Below are positions 42,142-52,862 of a DNA stretch of 64,000 bases, piece after piece. The notes beneath the pieces are model-generated. The model did no database searches, was not told the DNA's origin, and was given only the letters and a program-made list of their open reading frames with translations. Location: contig CAJUOK010000002.1 in NCBI GenBank assembly GCA_910588015.1, positions 86,560 to 150,559 on the forward strand, written 5' to 3'. How positions within the stretch are numbered: the stretch's first letter is position 1; each line of letters starts with the position of its first letter. The position numbers and the translations under genes were made by a program. The stretch is from an uncultured Christensenellaceae bacterium. Lineage in GTDB: Bacteria; Bacillota; Clostridia; Christensenellales; UBA3700.

Positions 42142-45100
42142 ATGAGTAAGAAAATGACAATCGACGGTAATACCGCAGCCGCTCACGTCGCATACGCGAT
42201 GAGTGAAGTTGCAGCTATCTACCCTATCACACCTTCTTCTCCTATGGCGGAAAACTGCGACGAATGGGCAACTGCCGGAAGAAAGAATATTTTCGGACAA
42301 GTGCTTAAACTTGCGGAAATGCAATCGGAAGCGGGAGCTGCCGGCGCCGTACACGGTTCGCTTATGGCGGGAGCTTTGACCACCACGTTTACGGCAAGTC
42401 AAGGACTTCTCCTTATGATTCCCAATATGTATAAAATCGCAGGCGAACTCACGCCTTGCGTATTCCACGTCAGCGCAAGAGCTTTGGCATATCACGCGCT
42501 GAATATCTTCGGCGACCACTCCGACGTAATGGCTTGCCGTCAAACGGGCTTTGCTATGCTGTGTTCCAATTCCGTACAGGAAGTTATGGACCTTGCGCTC
42601 GTCGCTCATCTTGCAACTCTCAAATCCAAAGTGCCGTTCTTGCACTTCTTCGACGGATTCAGAACTTCTCACGAAGTATCCAAAATCGAAGTCATCGATT
42701 ATTTGGACATCAAAAACACCGTCGACAAAAAATATATGCCTTACATAGACGCTTTCCGTAAGCGTTCTCTCAACCCCGAGCACCCCGTTCAAAAAGGTAC
42801 CGCTCAAAATCCCGACATTTATTTCCAAAACCGCGAAGCTTGCAACGGATATTACAACGCCGTTCCGCAAATTGTCGAAGAGGCTATGGAAGACGTCAAG
42901 GCTATCACCGGAAGAGCTTATAAACCTTATGAATATTACGGCGCAGAAGACGCTAAGTCTATCATCGTAATTATGGGCAGCGGCGCCGAAGCAGTCAGCG
43001 AAACCGTCGACTATCTCAACGCAAAAGGCGGCAAATACGGCGTGCTCAAGGTAAGACTTTTCCGTCCGTTTGCGGCTCAAATGTTTGCCGACGCAATCCC
43101 TGCAAGCGTAAAGAAAATCGCCGTTCTCGACAGAGTCAAAGAATGCGGCAGCGCAGGCGAACCACTTTATCTCGACGTTGTGACCGCGCTTAACGAATGC
43201 GGCAGAAAAAATATTACCGTCACAGGCGGCAGATACGGACTGGGCAGCAAAGAATTTACCCCGTCTATGGTCAATGCTATCTATAAAAATATGGAAAGCA
43301 AGGAAGCTAAAAATCACTTCACCGTCGGTATCGTAGACGACGTTACAGGTACGTCTATCGATGTCAACGAAAAGATAGACGCGTCTGCAAAAGGAGCTAT
43401 CTCCTGCAAGTTCTACGGACTTGGCTCTGACGGAACTGTCGGAAGTAATAAAAACTCAATTAAAATCATCGGCGATTATACCGAAAAATACGCGCAAGCA
43501 TATTTTGCTTACGACTCCAAAAAATCGGGCGGCATAACCGTGTCTCATTTGAGATTCGGCGATACTCCGATAAGAAGCTCTTATCTTATAGACCAAGCTA
43601 ATTTCGTAGCTTGTCACAATCCTTCTTACGTTCTCAAATACGATATGATTTCCGACCTCAAGGACGGTGGCACTTTCTTGCTCAACTCTCCTTGGTCTTT
43701 GGCAGAAATGGAAAAACAGTTGCCTGCCAAAATGAAGAATATGATAGCTCAAAAGCATATCAAATTCTACAATATCAACGCTATCAAGGTAGTTACGGAA
43801 ATAGGACTTGGCAACCGTATATCCACGACAATGCAGGCTTGTTTCTTCAAACTTGCCAACGTAATTCCTTATGCCGACGCAGAAAAGCATATGAAAGAAT
43901 TCGTTGTCAAATCCTTCTCCAAAAAAGGACAGAAGGTCGTAGATATGAACTTTGCGGCTATTGACAACGCTATCGCAAATATCGAAGAAGTAAACTACCC
44001 CGAGTCTTGGGCTTCGACGACCGACGGCGCAGTTACAAAACCCGTCACAAAAGATTCTTATTTCACCAATATTATCGCGCCTATTCTTGCTCAAGAGGGC
44101 GACAAGCTTCCGGTATCGGCTTTCGTAGACCACGCAGACGGCTCTGTGCCGACCGCAACGACGAGATTCGAAAAGAGAGGTATCGCCGTCAAAGTGCCGG
44201 TATGGATAAAAGAGAACTGCTTGCAATGCAATCAATGTTCTTTCGTATGTCCTCACGCTTGTATAATACCGGTAGCTCAAAAGCCTGAAGCTCTCGAAAA
44301 AGCTCCTAAGACTTTTGAAACCGTGCCTATGAAAAATCCAAAGGCAAAAGAATACAATTTCAGAATTCAAGTATCGCCGCTCGATTGTTCCGGTTGCGGC
44401 AATTGCGCAAATATCTGCCCTGCTAAACAAAAGGCTTTGGTTATGACTCCTCTTGCAGACGTACTCGCAACAGGACAGGCAAAGAATTGGGAATTTGCAG
44501 ACAAACTTGAAGAAAGCGACGTGCCAATCGCAAGAGACAGCGTGATAGGCAGCCAGTTCAACCGTTCGCTCTTCGAGTTCTCCGGCGCTTGCGCAGGTTG
44601 CGGCGAAACTCCTTACCTCAAAGTCATCACACAGCTCTACGGAGACAGAATGATAGTTGCCAACGCAACGGGTTGCTCCTCCATTTACGGCGGCTCTGCT
44701 CCGACCTGTCCTTACAGCAAGAATAAGAAAGGCGAAGGTCCGGCTTGGGCAAACAGCTTGTTTGAAGACAACGCAGAATTCGGTTTTGGTATGCTTACCG
44801 CAACAAATCAACGCAGAGTCAAACTTATGGAAGATATGGAAGCCGTTATGGCGCTCGGCGTAGACGCCGACCTTGCAAGCAAATTCAACGCTTGGATGGA
44901 GACTTATAACGACGCTATCGCCAACAAGAGCGCAAGCCAAGCAATCAAAGACGCGATTGCAGCAGCTGCCAAGGCGGAAAAGGACAAAGAAAAGAAAGCT
45001 TTGCTTGCAAATATCGCCAAGAATACCGACTGTCTCGTCAAGAAGTCCGTATGGGCGTTCGGCGGCGACGGCTGGGCTTACGATATAGGTTACGGCGGTC

Positions 45101-45681
45101 TCGACCACGTTCTTGCGCAAGGTCAAAATATCAATATCGTCGTACTCGACACCGAAGTATACTCCAACACAGGCGGTCAAGCGTCCAAGTCTTCTCCGAC
45201 CGGCGCTGTGGCTAAATTCGCGGCAGGCGGCAAGCTCACCAAGAAAAAAGACCTCGGCAAGATGGCAATGAGTTACGGATACGTTTACGTTGCTCAAGTT
45301 GCTATGGGCGCAAATATGAACCAGTACGTCAAGGCTTTGAAAGAAGCTGAAGAATACGACGGACCGTCTCTCATCATCTGCTATGCTCCTTGTATCAACC
45401 ACGGTATCAATATGTCCAACTCGCAGCTCGAAGAAAAGAGAGCCGTTGAAGCGGGATATTGGCAGTTGTATAGATTCAATCCCGCGCTTGCAGAGCAAGG
45501 TAAAAATCCGTTTACCCTCGACAGCAAAGAGGCTACCGCCGATTACAAAGAATTCCTTCTCGGCGAAAACAGATACGCTCAACTTGCAAAGGCAAAACCG
45601 CAAGTGGCTGAAAAGCTCTTCGCTATCAACGAAAAAGAAGCAAAGGAAAGATACGAAGGCTATAAGAAGCTGTCAGAATAA
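42142..45681 (+). CDS. nifJ: Pyruvate:ferredoxin (flavodoxin) oxidoreductase
   Basis: 1179 residues, the full length of the single-chain enzyme. It converts pyruvate and CoA to acetyl-CoA and CO2 and reduces ferredoxin, marking an anaerobe. The PFOR N-terminal domain (AYAMSEVAAIYPITPSSPM), the gamma domain, two 4Fe-4S ferredoxin motifs (CLQCNQCSFVCP ~692 and CSGCGNCANICP ~748) and the C-terminal thiamine-pyrophosphate domain with GDGWAYDIGYGG (~975) are all present. It has its own promoter and terminator. Confidence 0.98.
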   Translation: MSKKMTIDGNTAAAHVAYAMSEVAAIYPITPSSPMAENCDEWATAGRKNIFGQVLKLAEMQSEAGAAGAVHGSLMAGALTTTFTASQGLLLMIPNMYKIAGELTPCVFHVSARALAYHALNIFGDHSDVMACRQTGFAMLCSNSVQEVMDLALVAHLATLKSKVPFLHFFDGFRTSHEVSKIEVIDYLDIKNTVDKKYMPYIDAFRKRSLNPEHPVQKGTAQNPDIYFQNREACNGYYNAVPQIVEEAMEDVKAITGRAYKPYEYYGAEDAKSIIVIMGSGAEAVSETVDYLNAKGGKYGVLKVRLFRPFAAQMFADAIPASVKKIAVLDRVKECGSAGEPLYLDVVTALNECGRKNITVTGGRYGLGSKEFTPSMVNAIYKNMESKEAKNHFTVGIVDDVTGTSIDVNEKIDASAKGAISCKFYGLGSDGTVGSNKNSIKIIGDYTEKYAQAYFAYDSKKSGGITVSHLRFGDTPIRSSYLIDQANFVACHNPSYVLKYDMISDLKDGGTFLLNSPWSLAEMEKQLPAKMKNMIAQKHIKFYNINAIKVVTEIGLGNRISTTMQACFFKLANVIPYADAEKHMKEFVVKSFSKKGQKVVDMNFAAIDNAIANIEEVNYPESWASTTDGAVTKPVTKDSYFTNIIAPILAQEGDKLPVSAFVDHADGSVPTATTRFEKRGIAVKVPVWIKENCLQCNQCSFVCPHACIIPVAQKPEALEKAPKTFETVPMKNPKAKEYNFRIQVSPLDCSGCGNCANICPAKQKALVMTPLADVLATGQAKNWEFADKLEESDVPIARDSVIGSQFNRSLFEFSGACAGCGETPYLKVITQLYGDRMIVANATGCSSIYGGSAPTCPYSKNKKGEGPAWANSLFEDNAEFGFGMLTATNQRRVKLMEDMEAVMALGVDADLASKFNAWMETYNDAIANKSASQAIKDAIAAAAKAEKDKEKKALLANIAKNTDCLVKKSVWAFGGDGWAYDIGYGGLDHVLAQGQNINIVVLDTEVYSNTGGQASKSSPTGAVAKFAAGGKLTKKKDLGKMAMSYGYVYVAQVAMGANMNQYVKALKEAEEYDGPSLIICYAPCINHGINMSNSQLEEKRAVEAGYWQLYRFNPALAEQGKNPFTLDSKEATADYKEFLLGENRYAQLAKAKPQVAEKLFAINEKEAKERYEGYKKLSE

Positions 45682-45703
45682 CAGACAAATAAAGCAAAAT
45701 TCA

Positions 45704-45733
45704 AAACAAGGGAAGCAAACGCTTCCCTTGTTT
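45704..45733 (+). terminator. Terminator of nifJ
   Basis: A 13-bp perfect stem (AAACAAGGGAAGC / GCTTCCCTTGTTT) with a 4-nt loop, followed by TATATTT. It separates nifJ from the converging anti-sigma gene. Confidence 0.92.
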
Positions 45734-45757
45734 ATATTTAAATAATTAATTAATACT

Positions 45758-46462
45758 TTATATCAATTGTTTTAAATCCGCGTCGGAAGTAAAGATATAA
45801 ACTTGGTCTTTTAGATATATAACGTATGCCTGCTTATACGACCCGTTGACGGAATATCTGTTGGTGTATACCAAATATTTGCCGTGAACAAAAGAGTCGT
45901 CTGCGTTTCGCAAAATAGCGTTATATCTGCCGTCCATACCCGTGACTTTTTCTTCAAGCAATACGGTCACTTCGACCGTGACTCCGTCTTTGACGTAATA
46001 CTCCCTGTATGCGCTCTCGTCTTGCGTAACTTGAGTCTTGGCTATCGTCCACCCTTCTTTATAGCCGTAGATAAGACTTATGCCCGAATCCTTGATACTC
46101 TTATCGGTGAGCGCAAATGATATATTGTAATCAATATCAAATTGCCAACTATAGCGATAATCTATCACGTCTGCTCCGATATTGGAACCGTCGTTATTGT
46201 TACCGGAAGAACCGTCTTTTCCACCGAAGACAGATATGGAAATCAACACAATAGCCAGCGCGATTACTACAAAAGAACAAGCAAACGAAGTCCAAGCAAC
46301 GCGTTTTTTACGCTTTGCTTTTACATACTCTTTTCGACTTGAAGATTCAAACTCGCCGCCAAGCGCCTTTTTGCTTTGCGTTTTTTGCAACAAGACGTTT
46401 TTGTCGGGAGCATTGAGCTCTTCCAAAGCCTTTATTAAGTTATCCTTTTGTTGTTTTTTCAT
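45758..46462 (-). CDS. Putative membrane anti-sigma factor
   Basis: 234 residues. An N-terminal basic cytoplasmic region (~70 residues) is followed by one membrane helix (residues ~57-80, SFACSFVVIALAIVLISISV) and an external beta-rich domain with KVTGMDGRYNAILRNADDSF, resembling DUF4367-type sensors. It lies 60 bp downstream of an ECF-like sigma gene on the same strand, the usual pairing for a membrane-bound anti-sigma. Confidence 0.65.
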   Translation of the reverse strand: MKKQQKDNLIKALEELNAPDKNVLLQKTQSKKALGGEFESSSRKEYVKAKRKKRVAWTSFACSFVVIALAIVLISISVFGGKDGSSGNNNDGSNIGADVIDYRYSWQFDIDYNISFALTDKSIKDSGISLIYGYKEGWTIAKTQVTQDESAYREYYVKDGVTVEVTVLLEEKVTGMDGRYNAILRNADDSFVHGKYLVYTNRYSVNGSYKQAYVIYLKDQVYIFTSDADLKQLI

Positions 46463-46522
46463 TCTTTCCTCTATATTTAATACACTCGTGTTTAGTTTTT
46501 GTATCGCGTCTTAATGATAATA

Positions 46523-47056
46523 TTACAAATAATCTTTGAGCTTGGCTACGGCTTTTTTATATATTCTCTGAATTGCTCCAAGCGATTTATCGGTATTATT
46601 TGCAATTTCTCTAAAAGTCATATCAAAATAAAACTTATAATATATTATCAAATATTCCTCTTCATTGAGCAATTTCAAACCTTCTCTGACGGCAATCGAA
46701 CTTACCTTTTCGTCAATATTTTCTTTGGTGGCAATAATATTTTCATTAAGCGGCGCAAAAGAGCGTACCTTTTCGCCTCTCTTCATATTGAGATATTTGT
46801 TTTTTAACGCTTTGCAAAGATAATTAAAAGCTTTGTATCCGCTCTTGTAATGCTCGGCAATATATTGAATATTTGCGAATATCTCCGCAACCAAATCTTC
46901 GGCGGTCATAGTGTGACGGCAATATTTCATCGCCACGCTGAAAAGCCCTCTGTAAGTAAGTTCAAAAAGTTCGGCAATACTTTGGGTATTGCCCTGACGA
47001 ATATCTATTAAGCATTTGCCGACGGCGTCGTCGATATTTCTGTCAGTTGCCTTCAT
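46523..47056 (-). CDS. Sigma-70 family (ECF-like) sigma factor
   Basis: 177 residues. Region 2 (LFELTYRGLFSVAMKYCRHTMTAEDLVAEIFANI) and region 4 with an HTH (LLNEEEYLIIYYKFYFDMTFREIANNTDKS) are visible, joined by a short linker, so this is a group IV sigma factor. It is paired with a membrane anti-sigma downstream and divergent from a VWA lipoprotein gene that may be in its regulon. Confidence 0.9.
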   Translation of the reverse strand: MKATDRNIDDAVGKCLIDIRQGNTQSIAELFELTYRGLFSVAMKYCRHTMTAEDLVAEIFANIQYIAEHYKSGYKAFNYLCKALKNKYLNMKRGEKVRSFAPLNENIIATKENIDEKVSSIAVREGLKLLNEEEYLIIYYKFYFDMTFREIANNTDKSLGAIQRIYKKAVAKLKDYL

Positions 47057-47181
47057 ATATTGAGAGTATCATATATTCCCAAGCGTTGTCAATATACGAT
47101 TTTAAAAAAAGTTTTAATCAAAGCGATACAAACGGCGTTTTATTGTGTAGTATTAGACGAACACAAATTAGGAGGCGTTTT

Positions 47182-48732
47182 ATGAGAAAAAAACAAATTA
47201 CTTTAACTATTGCCGTCGCGCTTATATCAATTTGCTTACTGTTTGCATATGCCGCTTGCTCGACACCGGGTCACAACGACAAAGGTGAATATTATCCGGA
47301 CGGCTATCCGCCTCCCAGCGCCGGAGACGACGGAACAATTGGCGGAGAGGACGCGCCAAACACAACAATAAGAGAAAATCCGATAATTGATACTGCAGAG
47401 CAAAACGACCTATACTTTTCCGTAGACACGCATACAGCTATGTATACGCAATTAAAAAATATGATTCTCAACGGAAGTTATTACGGCTCGTATGCTCAAT
47501 ACGTCAAGATAGACCAAATGTTGAATTACTTCAAATACGATTACGCCGCTCCGCAAGACGACGAACTTTTGGCAATCAACGCTTCCGTATTCGACTGCCC
47601 CTACAACGCCGAGAAAAAGTTGCTTCGCGTGGGACTGACGTCAAAGAGCGTCGAACTCGCCGCAATGCGCAACAACGTAGTTTTGCTTCTCGACGTATCC
47701 GGTTCTATGAGCGGAGAGAATAAAATCGAACTTATGAAAAAAGCTATGATACAAATGTTGAACAATATCAATCCCGAGGATAGCGTATCTATAGTTACTT
47801 ACAGCCACAAAACAAGAGTCGTTGCCGACGGCTTGAAAGTCGGCGAAAACCTCAAAGAACTTACGCGTAAAATAAACGATTTGAGAGCCGACGGCGGCAC
47901 CAACGGCGAAGGCGGCATCCAAAAGGCTTACGAAGTGGCAAAAAAACACTTCATCGAAGACGGTAACAACAGAGTTATTCTTGCCACAGACGGAGATTTT
48001 AATATCGGCATAAGCTCATATGGCGACCTTAAAGAATTTATCGCGTCAAAACGCAACGACGGAATATATCTTACCTGCATAGGATTGGGAGAAAATTACG
48101 ACTACTCTTCTTCCACTATGGAAGCGCTTGCGAAGAGCGGCAACGGTTATTGGGGATATATAAATAATATGGACGACGCGAAAAAACTGCTAGTCGACGA
48201 TTTGTCTTCAACTATTATTACTATCGCAAAAGACGTAAAAGCAAAGATAGTTTTCAATGCCGACACAGTAAAAAATTACAGATTACTGGGATACGAAAGT
48301 AACCTGCTCTCCAGCGACGATTACGAAGACAATACGACTGACGCGGGAGAAATAGGCACCGGATTTACTCTTTCGCTGTGCTTCGAAATACAGCTTGCTG
48401 AAGACGCAGACCTTTCTCAAATACAAAATATTGCCAATGTCAACATTAGATATAAAGACGCAAAAGCAAGCCAAGACGATTTTTCGAAAGAAATCGATTT
48501 GCCGATAAATTCAGATTGCATTACCCCAACGCCGTCGCAAGACGACAAATTTGCGGCAAGCGTAATAGAATTTGCTTTGATTCTTCTTGATTCAAGATAC
48601 AAATCCGACGCAAATCTCGACAACGTTATCGAAAGATTAAAGTCTTTGGAATTGAACGACGAATACAAAATACAGTTCCTCCAAGTAGTTGAAACGTATA
48701 AACAAAACCTCGGCAAAACCAACTTGCGATAA
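47182..48732 (+). CDS. VWA-domain lipoprotein (YfbK-like)
   Basis: 516 residues from ATG 47182 (TTAGGAGG upstream). A lipobox signal peptide (LFAYAACS) is followed by a DUF3520/YfbK-type N-region and a von Willebrand A domain with an intact MIDAS DVSGSMSG (~170-178) plus ILATDGDFNIG, then the C-terminal domain typical of YfbK. Divergent from the ECF sigma gene, it may be a stress/envelope protein, but its role is unknown. Confidence 0.88.
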   Translation: MRKKQITLTIAVALISICLLFAYAACSTPGHNDKGEYYPDGYPPPSAGDDGTIGGEDAPNTTIRENPIIDTAEQNDLYFSVDTHTAMYTQLKNMILNGSYYGSYAQYVKIDQMLNYFKYDYAAPQDDELLAINASVFDCPYNAEKKLLRVGLTSKSVELAAMRNNVVLLLDVSGSMSGENKIELMKKAMIQMLNNINPEDSVSIVTYSHKTRVVADGLKVGENLKELTRKINDLRADGGTNGEGGIQKAYEVAKKHFIEDGNNRVILATDGDFNIGISSYGDLKEFIASKRNDGIYLTCIGLGENYDYSSSTMEALAKSGNGYWGYINNMDDAKKLLVDDLSSTIITIAKDVKAKIVFNADTVKNYRLLGYESNLLSSDDYEDNTTDAGEIGTGFTLSLCFEIQLAEDADLSQIQNIANVNIRYKDAKASQDDFSKEIDLPINSDCITPTPSQDDKFAASVIEFALILLDSRYKSDANLDNVIERLKSLELNDEYKIQFLQVVETYKQNLGKTNLR

Positions 48733-48785
48733 TTTTCCTAATCGACACCTTATACCTATAAAATTAAAGTCTTTATATCTATAAA

Positions 48786-48819
48786 ACAAATGGCTGCCGC
48801 TTTTGCGGTAGCCATTTGT
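48786..48819. terminator. Bidirectional terminator between VWA and BspA-like genes
   Basis: A 15-bp stem (ACAAATGGCTGCCGC / GCGGTAGCCATTTGT, one wobble) with a TTTT loop. It lies between convergent genes. Confidence 0.9.
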
Positions 48820-48859
48820 CTAGGAGATTAGGTATAAGCGTGACAATGTCACAATAATT

Positions 48860-51800
48860 TTATAAGCGCGTTTCGCTTGCGCCGTACCCCCATACGACAG
48901 ACGCATAATTTTTATTCGACATATCCGTGATATTCCAATCGTCGCCCCAACCGTCGGGCTTTTGGCTTGCCTCGCAATAAACGGTCAAATTTCCGCAATT
49001 TAAAAATGCCGAATCGGCGATTTGCGTAACGCTTAAAGGTATTATGACCGTCTCCAACTTTTTGCAAGAGGCAAACGCTTTGATATCTATTTTCTCTACG
49101 CCGTTCAATATCTCTACGCGAGTAAGATTACCGTAAAAGGCATAACTGAAACTTTTAAAATTATTTTCAGAAATAACCTTACCGCCGTTTATTGTAAGCT
49201 CTTTCACATTATTTATATAATTATTCGCGGGACTACTACCTCTGAAACTCAATAATGCAATTGTAGGAACTGTAATTTTCGTCAAATTATCGCAGTAATT
49301 AAAAGACGTTGAGTGAATGGTTTTCAGCTTGCTAGGAAGTTCTATGCTTGTCAAAGCGCAAGATGCAAACGCCCAAACTCCGATACTTTCCACGCTGTTC
49401 GGCAGATTTATACTTGTCAAACTTCGACAATACTCAAAAGCACCTGCTCCTATTTCTATTAGATTACTGTCTTTACCGAATATCACTTTTATCAATTTTT
49501 CTCTCCAATAAAATGTATCTTCTTCTATGACGGTCACTCCGTCGGGAATTCTTATTTCCCCTTCTATTTTTTTGGAACGTAAATAATAGACGTCTGTAAT
49601 TTATCGTACAAAATACCGTCGAGGTCAGAATAAACGGCATTGTTTGCATTTACCCGTATGCTCTTTAACGAAATATTACGCTCGAACGCATATCTGCCTA
49701 TGTTGACCACTCCAGACGGAAATACAATACTTTCCATATTTCCCATAATAGAGTTGTCTGCAATTACGGTGACTCTGTTACCGTTTATAAATTCGGGAAG
49801 TTCTAAATCGGTAATGCGGTTTATATTATAACTGACAATAGTTATTGTCCCTTCGTTCGTCAATCCCCATTCTATTCCGTTCGCCGTCTCTCCGTGCGAT
49901 TTATAATCCCAAACCAAAGGGTTGAAATTATAATTCCATTCGTTGCTCCAACCGCTCGGCTTGCTTTTTACTTCGCAATAAACAATGGCATTGCAATTTT
50001 TAAAAATTTTTGCCCCGATTCTTTCGACGCTTGAGGGAATCAAGATACTGTGCAAATCGCGCCGTCCCTCAAATGCATTGTCGGCTATTACTTTTACGCC
50101 TTCGGGGATAACTACGTTGCCTTGAAGCGATTGAGGAATATGCAGTGTTTCTGTCATACCTTTATCATACAGTATGCCGTCCTTACTGCTAAAATATTTA
50201 TTGCCGCTGTTTACGTTTATTTTTTCAAGAGCGGCGCAATCGTAAAATATCTCTTCCCCCATTATTCTTACCGTGCTCGGTATTGTAACGTTCTTTACAT
50301 TTGAGCCTTTGAAAATATCAAACAAAGAAACTACCGGTTTGTTATCTATAAGGGCAGGGATTTCTATATTTTCATCATCGCCCTTAAAACGCGTAATATA
50401 TATTTCGCCTTGACGTTCGACGTAATCGTAATTCGAATCGGAAGTTACGTTGCGGTATCCCCAAACGACTGTCGCCGTATTCGGCGCCCAAGACTCTGCC
50501 CAGCCGTTCGGCTTGCTTGCAGGTTCGCAATAAAACACCGTATCTACGCAACCGCTGAATGCCTGCGCGTTGATAACGTCGACTCCTATTGACAATGTTA
50601 CGCTTTTCAACGCCGAGCAATTCTCAAATGCATAACTGCTTATCTCTTTGACATCGTTATTAAGCTCTACAGCCGTAATATTATTGCAATTTCTAAACGA
50701 CTGCCTTCCAATCACGGTATTTCCGTAGACTTTGACGGTTTTTAGAGAATTTGGCACAGAAGAATTATTATAAGACACAGCGTTGAAAATCATTCCTAAA
50801 AATGCTGTTTGTAAATCTTCGTTGGAAGTTCCTACAAAAGGAACGGTCAAACTTTCTATACTGTTACACCCTGCAAACGCTCCTCTGCTAATTCCCGTTA
50901 CATAGTCAGGCACGCAAATGTCAATTGCATTTTTATCTTTTATACCCGTAATAACGCACTCCGTCTTACTCGACAAGAACTCAAACGGCTTTATATCGTC
51001 TTTTACTTTCCATAAAGCAGTAAAATCTGCGTTGCCTTGAATATTGAATTTATATTCCTTTTCAACGGAAACCAATTGATTGTTTTGGTCATACCAACCT
51101 ACAAAATCGTATCCGTTAATGGGTGTTGCCGTTATAGTAACGGCAGAATCAAAATCGTAAAAACCGCTTCCCTCGATTTCTCCCATCAACGGATTTAAAT
51201 TGGTGAGCCAAACGCGACAACTATTAGGTTGCCAACGCGCGGTAAATACTTCGCCGTCCATACCGTCCGCGCTTTCGATTCCTATGCCTAAGATATTTGT
51301 CATTTTCTTGTCTTTATTGTACCAACCTGTAAAAGCGTATCCGTTCCTCTTTGGTACGGGCAGCCTATAAAGTTCAACGTCGCTAATCTCAAAAGTTGTT
51401 TTTTCAAGAGCTTCTCCGCCGTTGACGTCGAGCGTTACCGTAACGACGTTAGGGCTAGGACCCCAAACCTCTTCCCAAACTGCGTAAAGCGTAGTATCGG
51501 CGTCTGTTTTATCCTTTTTAAAGTTCCAAATTATTTTTTCGGTATTACTTTTGGACCAACATATAAATGTATATCCGTCTCTAACGGGAGCATTTGGTTC
51601 ATTGATATAACTGTTTGCCGACGTCTTTTGAGACATTATTGATTGTCCGTCGGCAAATTTGCCGCCGACAGCGTCGAACGTTACGGTAATAAGACTGTCG
51701 CCCGACGGCAGTTTGCTCTCAAGACAATAATATAAATTGTCGCCAAGTCCGTCTATTTTTATTTTACCTTCGCCTATAGTTCCGCTATGCAAAAATTCAC

Positions 51801-52053
51801 TCTGTCCCAAAGCGTCAAGATAAAAATCTATCTTGCCGTCTTTTACCTTAAAAGTTCCCCCCAAATTCAAGCTATTTGACCATTTGTCACCCTTCAAAAT
51901 AATATAGTCCGATTTGTCGGCTTGCCCGTTGAGCGTAAGATAATATGTACCGTCATACATACCGCTATCATCGGAATCTTTGCAGGCGACCAGAGCCGTA
52001 ATGCATAAAATTACGACAACGATGCTCAAAATCACAATAATTTTCTTTTTCAT
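48860..52053 (-). pseudogene. Large BspA-like surface lipoprotein split by an A7 run
   Basis: Frame 1 (start ATG 52053) gives 829 residues: lipobox signal peptide (CITALVACKD), InlB/Flg_new-type repeats (TFICWSKSN and FTGWYNKDKK spacing at ~150-345) and LRR_5 units. It stops at TAG 49564, right after an A7 run (coding strand; plus 49567-49573). Reading with one more A gives KKIEGEIRIPDGVTVIEED and leads directly into a 225-residue LRR_5 continuation ending at 48860. The join matches an earlier repeat of the same protein. Thus one gene, broken by an indel, a slippage site or an assembly error. Confidence 0.8.
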
Positions 52054-52143
52054 TTTCTCCTCTCCTTATTTTTATATTTTAGATTCATAACTACGTAATA
52101 AACATAGTCGTTATCCAATCTTTCTACGATATAAAATTATGAA

Positions 52144-52157
52144 AAAAGTATACTTTT
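52144..52157. promoter_or_regulatory. Palindrome AAAAGTATACTTTT
   Basis: A perfect 14-bp palindrome 91 bp upstream of the large BspA-like gene. A near copy occurs at 52248-52261. They may be operator sites. The 313-bp gap 52054-52366 contains no gene. Confidence 0.4.
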
Positions 52158-52247
52158 ACTGACCAAACTATTGCAAAAAGATATTGCATATGTTATAATC
52201 TAATAGAATAAAAAATGCGTGATTTAAGACGTATTATTTCTTTCAAA

Positions 52248-52261
52248 AAAAGTATACATTT
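52248..52261. promoter_or_regulatory. Second operator-like palindrome (imperfect)
   Basis: AAAAGTATACATTT copy about 104 bp from the first, in the same gap. One mismatch breaks the dyad. Confidence 0.35.
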
Positions 52262-52356
52262 TTTGGAAAATACCATATAATATACTGTTTTTGTTGTCAT
52301 AAATTAATTTGGCAATATCGCTTCTGCATCAAACAATATATATTTTTCTAACAAAG

Positions 52357-52387
52357 AAAAAACGGCTTAATCAATAAACCGTTTTTT
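52357..52387 (-). terminator. Terminator overlapping the glycosylase stop codon
   Basis: A perfect 9-bp stem (AAAAAACGG / CCGTTTTTT) whose 13-nt loop contains the TAA stop of the glycosylase gene. A T-run forms the 3' half. Confidence 0.88.
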
Positions 52388-52861
52388 ATAAGCGTCTGAG
52401 TCCAAAAACTTTTTTACTTCCAACCACTCGTTTTCGTTCCACTTACCCGCGTTGGCAGGAGAAGTAGACGGAAGATAATTGAATTTTAGGTGCGGATAAG
52501 TCTTGCAAGCGGTGTCATATGATTTCCTTCCGTTGCAAAAAATCGCTCTTATATTTGCAGTCGCCAACACTTTTTCAATATCGTTGGGCACGATATCTTT
52601 GATATCGCTGTCAAGCGAACCCTTTCTGTTGCACGAATATATTATATCCATAAGAGCGATATTGTTGTCAAGCAGCCACTGTCTTTTGCCGTCTATACTT
52701 TCGGGAACCTGCGAATTTGCGACTTTAGCTATAATACTCCAAAATCTATTGCGCGGATGCATATAATAAAATCCCATCTCAAGGGATTTTACCGAAGCCA
52801 TACTGCCTAAAATAAGCACTTTGCTGTTTTGATTATAAATCGGTTGAAAAGAATAAATCAT
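52367..52861 (-). CDS. DNA-deoxyinosine/uracil (Mug-like) glycosylase
   Basis: 164 residues. The pattern VLILGSMASVKSLEMGFYYMHPRNRFW is that of the hypoxanthine/uracil-DNA glycosylase group (TIGR04274-type, Mug superfamily), with LPSTSPANAGKWNE near the C-terminus. It removes deaminated bases from DNA. It is 1 bp from the kinase gene and terminated by the stop-overlapping hairpin. Confidence 0.88.
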   Translation of the reverse strand: MIYSFQPIYNQNSKVLILGSMASVKSLEMGFYYMHPRNRFWSIIAKVANSQVPESIDGKRQWLLDNNIALMDIIYSCNRKGSLDSDIKDIVPNDIEKVLATANIRAIFCNGRKSYDTACKTYPHLKFNYLPSTSPANAGKWNENEWLEVKKFLDSDAYKKRFID

Positions 52862-52862
52862 A

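Noticed and set aside
42106..45603. Long antisense open frames opposite nifJ
   Set aside because: They have no ribosome sites or family similarity, and nifJ is complete with all motifs. They are shadow frames.
48860..49537. Separate short BspA-like gene
   Set aside because: Its start is an internal GTG without a ribosome site and it continues exactly from the upstream protein by an A7 shift. Treated as one gene.
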